Source: Cellvibrionales bacterium UBA2618 (GTDB taxonomy: Bacteria; Pseudomonadota; Gammaproteobacteria; Pseudomonadales; Porticoccaceae). Taken from it: DNA of 18,909 nucleotides. Positions 16,423 to 18,909 of the stretch are shown here, in pieces. The notes under the pieces were generated by a model, which was not told the origin of the DNA, ran no database searches, and saw only the letters and a program-made list of their open reading frames with translations. Position 1 is the stretch's first letter. Every line of letters begins with the position of its first letter. The stretch covers positions 10,001 through 28,909 of the forward strand of contig DDJS01000125.1 of assembly GCA_002339165.1 (NCBI GenBank), read 5' to 3'. A program made the translations under genes and the position numbers.

Positions 16423-17166
16423 TCACATTGGTGTGGTGGGTGGGTCGAGCAGGGCATTCTTTCTTTCGATCAGCGAGGCCATGTTTGAGAGTGCTGCAAT
16501 CATCATATAGATGGCCTCAAGATGCCCACTACCGTGCAGGGTGCTCAGGGCATCTGAGCTAAGTTCGCGCAACTTATTTTCATTGATGGTGTAGTAGCCG
16601 AGCAATTTACGCTTCGAGCCGTCGGCGAGACCGACTTCCATGCTGCAGGATTCAAGTAGTTGGTGTTGCATCAACGCCGCGATCAGGTTCTCGTTGTCTT
16701 TGTGTCCAACGTGAATGGCGTCCAGAAGCTCGACCGTTTGCCTAAGAAATTCGCTGGGTTGATCGTCGTCGTCAAACAGCCGATGCCCAGCTTCGTTGCT
16801 CACTCGGGGACTGTCCATATCGATGGAAACGACCGGTGCGCGAGTTCCGACAACGGCACCGTCTTCGCTTTGAAAGCCGATTAAGAAAGGCTGGCGCTCG
16901 ACCATCATTGGAACATAACCGACCGACCATCCGCCGTCCTCTAAAAATAGATTTTCTCCTTGCTCTAATCCGAACAGCGCCGCCGGGTAAAAGTTACCGG
17001 TATCGGTATCCTTACAGAAAAAAATTGGATAGTGCGCTTGAAGAGACCTCAGTTCGCGGCTAAAAACCATCGCGTGCATAATGCCATCGCCCAGTTGCGT
17101 GCTTCTGTCGGCGATTATTCGGCAGTCGCTATGGGTTTGGTGGTTGAGTAATTGGTGGTTGGTCAT
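16423..17166 (-). CDS. SapC family protein
   Basis: 247 residues matching the SapC family (Pfam SapC, about 230-250 residues). It is named after a Campylobacter fetus S-layer-linked protein but is widespread and functionally uncharacterised in Proteobacteria. Typical features are the early HYPIFFCKDTDTG and FYPAALFGLEQGENLF stretches, YVPMMVERQPFLIG, and LLGYYTINENKLREL near residues 195-210. No signal peptide or membrane span is visible, so a cytoplasmic place is likely. A GGAG sequence precedes the ATG. It sits between halogenase B and cupin copy 2, with 33 nt on each side. Acidic residues cluster in FDDDDQPSEF (about 131-140). Confidence 0.88.
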   Translation of the reverse strand: MTNHQLLNHQTHSDCRIIADRSTQLGDGIMHAMVFSRELRSLQAHYPIFFCKDTDTGNFYPAALFGLEQGENLFLEDGGWSVGYVPMMVERQPFLIGFQSEDGAVVGTRAPVVSIDMDSPRVSNEAGHRLFDDDDQPSEFLRQTVELLDAIHVGHKDNENLIAALMQHQLLESCSMEVGLADGSKRKLLGYYTINENKLRELSSDALSTLHGSGHLEAIYMMIAALSNMASLIERKNALLDPPTTPM

Positions 17167-17199
17167 AGGGTCTCCAGTGGGATCGGATCAGTGGGCCGA

Positions 17200-18762
17200 T
17201 TAGATGGGCTGCATCCCATGTTGATGGATTTTATCGATGAGTTCACGGTTGCTGGGCAGCATGGCCAGCAACTGACGACTGCGCTGTTGGTTTTGGGCAA
17301 AGCACTTCCCGGCCATGCGCTGCGTATTGGCGTCGGAGCGGCGCTGAGTATGGCTCGGTTGGGTTTCAAAACCCATGCCATAGAGCACATACTGATAACT
17401 CGCCGATGGGAACATTTCGTTGGCGTGCTGGTCATCGTCGTGCCATGGGGTCTGGTGGCGCCAATGCTCAAGGCGTGCGCCGAGGCTCTGCGGAATGCTC
17501 GCGGCATTGGCATGATCTTGCCAGTAGTCGCTATCGCGGCGCTGCGACAGCACATAGTGCAATTTTAAAAAATCGATGATCGATTCCCAGCGATAGATAA
17601 AGTTATCGTTAAAGCGCTTGGCCACGTGCTCCATATGCGCTCGATTGGCTGGTAAGTGATCGGCAATCGCGGTCGCCGCAACCTCGACCAGCACCAAGGC
17701 CGATGCCTCGAGCGGTTCTATAAATCCAGCTGACATACCGATGGCGACGCAGTTTTTATGCCAGAATTTTTCTCGATGCCCTGGGGTGTAGCGTATTTTT
17801 TTGGTTTCCAGGCGCTCGGCAACTGCTTCGCCGGCGCTCGCAGCTACATAGTGACGCAGGTTTTCTTGGGCACGCTCCTCGCTGGTGTGAGCGCTCGAGT
17901 AAACGTAGCCTGTGCCGCGCCGGGTCGGCAGTCCTATGTCCCAAATCCATCCGGCATCCTTTGCCGTGGACAGCGTGCAAGAGGCAATGTCGGCATCCGC
18001 AGACGCGTAGGGGACCTGAGCCGCGATGGCTGAGTCGTTAAATAGTATGTGTTGCTTGTGATTTATTGGGATGCCGAAATGCTCGCCTAGCAGTAGCGAT
18101 CGCGCGCCGCTACAATCGATAAAAAGGTCTCCAGCGATCTCGCCCTCGGTGGTCGCGAGCGAGGCTATGTCGCCATTCTGGTGGTTATTAATGTATTTTA
18201 CGCGAGCGCTCAGGTGCGTGATTCCGAGCTTTTCCACCGCGTGAACGCGCAACATGTCAGCGAATTTAGCGGCGTCCAAATGATAGCCATAATTGAGATG
18301 GCAGGCGTATTCTGGCGTGGATATTTGCTTCGGCGCCAGATGCCGTTCAAACAGCGGAAGCTGGGGACAGACGGCCTCTGCAAAGGGCACTGGCCGCTGA
18401 GCTTGCTGCCACGGTCGCGCGAGGTTGGCATCGGCAAATGATTGCGGCAGTGTAAAGGGGTGAGCGTAGCCTGCGTCCAGTTGTTGGATCCAGTTGTGGA
18501 ACTGCGTACCCTGTTTGAAACTTGCGTTGCACTGACGAAAAAAATCCGTTTCGGAAATACCAATTTTTTTTAAGCTGGTACGCATCGACGGCCAGGTACC
18601 TTCACCAACGCCAATGGTGCTTATGTCGGGTGATTCGATCAAAGTGATGCGGAAGGCACCAGTTTTAGGGTCGATACTGTGTTCGGCGGCCAATATGGCA
18701 GCGGTGAGCCACCCCGCCGTGCCACCACCGACAATTACAATATGCTCTAGGGGACTTTTCAT
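17200..18762 (-). CDS. Tryptophan-halogenase-like flavoprotein B
   Basis: Member of the FADH2-dependent tryptophan halogenase family, 520 residues from the ATG at 18762. An upstream ATG at 18795 would add 11 residues and overlap the preceding gene by 8 nt; neither has a strong Shine-Dalgarno. I prefer 18762 because MKSPLEHIVIVGGG matches the usual N terminus. Numbered from the longer form, GGGTAGW is at 23-29, IGVGEGTWPS at 61-70, the catalytic-site lysine K94 is in ASFKQG and Glu363 is in EPLEAS. The signature WxWxIP reads GWIWDIG at 282-288, so the final Pro is Gly. It is clearly related to halogenase A but diverged, with a longer insert around 115-165. It heads the visible part of the operon, before SapC. 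Confidence 0.87.
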   Translation of the reverse strand: MKSPLEHIVIVGGGTAGWLTAAILAAEHSIDPKTGAFRITLIESPDISTIGVGEGTWPSMRTSLKKIGISETDFFRQCNASFKQGTQFHNWIQQLDAGYAHPFTLPQSFADANLARPWQQAQRPVPFAEAVCPQLPLFERHLAPKQISTPEYACHLNYGYHLDAAKFADMLRVHAVEKLGITHLSARVKYINNHQNGDIASLATTEGEIAGDLFIDCSGARSLLLGEHFGIPINHKQHILFNDSAIAAQVPYASADADIASCTLSTAKDAGWIWDIGLPTRRGTGYVYSSAHTSEERAQENLRHYVAASAGEAVAERLETKKIRYTPGHREKFWHKNCVAIGMSAGFIEPLEASALVLVEVAATAIADHLPANRAHMEHVAKRFNDNFIYRWESIIDFLKLHYVLSQRRDSDYWQDHANAASIPQSLGARLEHWRHQTPWHDDDQHANEMFPSASYQYVLYGMGFETQPSHTQRRSDANTQRMAGKCFAQNQQRSRQLLAMLPSNRELIDKIHQHGMQPI

Positions 18763-18787
18763 TGACTTTGACTCAATCGAACACTCT

Positions 18788-18909
18788 CTATACATACGAC
18801 GCAGCGACCGCGTTGGACGCGCACTGCAGGCGCTTGGCTAAGTCAACCAATATATCGGCCCATGGCGGCGGGTTCAAGTTGGTCAGGTACCCTAAACAGA
18901 AAATCCGCT
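18788..18909 (-). CDS. C-terminal fragment of an unidentified protein (5' part beyond window)
   Basis: On the - strand the frame is open from the window edge for 39 codons and stops at 18790-18788. The peptide, containing GYLTNLNPPPWADILVDLAK and ending in VAASYV, looks like real coding sequence: an amphipathic helix after a Pro-rich turn. No other gene occupies the region. It runs directly into halogenase B: 25 nt before the preferred start, or overlapping the alternative ATG by 8 nt. It is thus probably the preceding gene of the same operon. I do not recognise the family from this short piece. It does not have the C-terminal aromatic residue expected of a TonB-dependent receptor. Confidence 0.55.
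   Translation of the reverse strand, partial: RIFCLGYLTNLNPPPWADILVDLAKRLQCASNAVAASYV

Noticed and set aside
17152..17568. 138-codon + strand frame opposite the 3' end of halogenase B
   Set aside because: It is antisense to a gene with clear family motifs and has no support of its own.
1..18909. CRISPR arrays, tRNA or rRNA genes, insertion sequences, prophage or toxin-antitoxin genes
   Set aside because: No short regularly spaced repeats, no cloverleaf-like segments recognised, no transposase or integrase frames and no flanking direct repeats were seen.

Overview
This 18.9 kb window reads as a chromosomal segment of a free-living, probably marine gammaproteobacterium. The basis is the company of TtcA, a PutP-type Na+/proline symporter, a sodium-pumping oxaloacetate decarboxylase (oadGAB), an E. 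coli-like BolA, and a cluster of tryptophan-halogenase-like, cupin_8 and SapC genes. That last set is typical of TonB-dependent-receptor neighbourhoods in Cellvibrionales/Alteromonadales-like bacteria. The lineage call is inference; no rRNA or other decisive marker is present.

Left part (1-8525), core metabolism. The 3' end of a cyclopropane-fatty-acid synthase gene (cfa) is followed by ttcA (tRNA 2-thiocytidine) and putP, all on the + strand. argS lies on the - strand, convergent with putP. Divergent from argS is an operon oadG-oadA-oadB-bolA with gaps of 54, 9 and 3 nt, preceded by a good sigma70-like promoter and followed by a hairpin plus short T-run. Three of the promoter candidates here share a CTACAAT -10 box.

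Middle part (8526-12712), one very large surface lipoprotein gene of 1275 codons. It has a lipobox at Cys35, an Ig-like domain, four tandem copies of a ~168-residue domain (each with two conserved Cys) and three tandem copies of a ~130-residue domain. The copies are close in protein but differ at many synonymous sites. A textbook rho-independent terminator closes it. I infer a glycan-binding outer-membrane lipoprotein, because both repeat types resemble modules I remember from marine laminarin/glycan-utilisation proteins.

Right part (12828-18909), the accessory cluster. A cupin_8 (JmjC-like) gene with a TTG start runs on the + strand. It meets head-on a - strand operon that reads, in transcription order: an unidentified gene (only its last 39 codons are in the window), tryptophan-halogenase-like B, SapC family, a second cupin_8, and tryptophan-halogenase-like A. 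Spacings are 33, 33 and 20 nt, with about 25 nt (or an 8-nt overlap) at the first junction. Both halogenases keep the flavin-binding GxGxxG, the catalytic Lys and the Glu; both cupins keep HxD...H. Their substrates are unknown. A plausible reading is that these modifying enzymes, SapC and the lipoprotein serve one surface or TonB-linked glycan/peptide function. No TonB-dependent receptor, flavin reductase or sugar regulator is inside the window.
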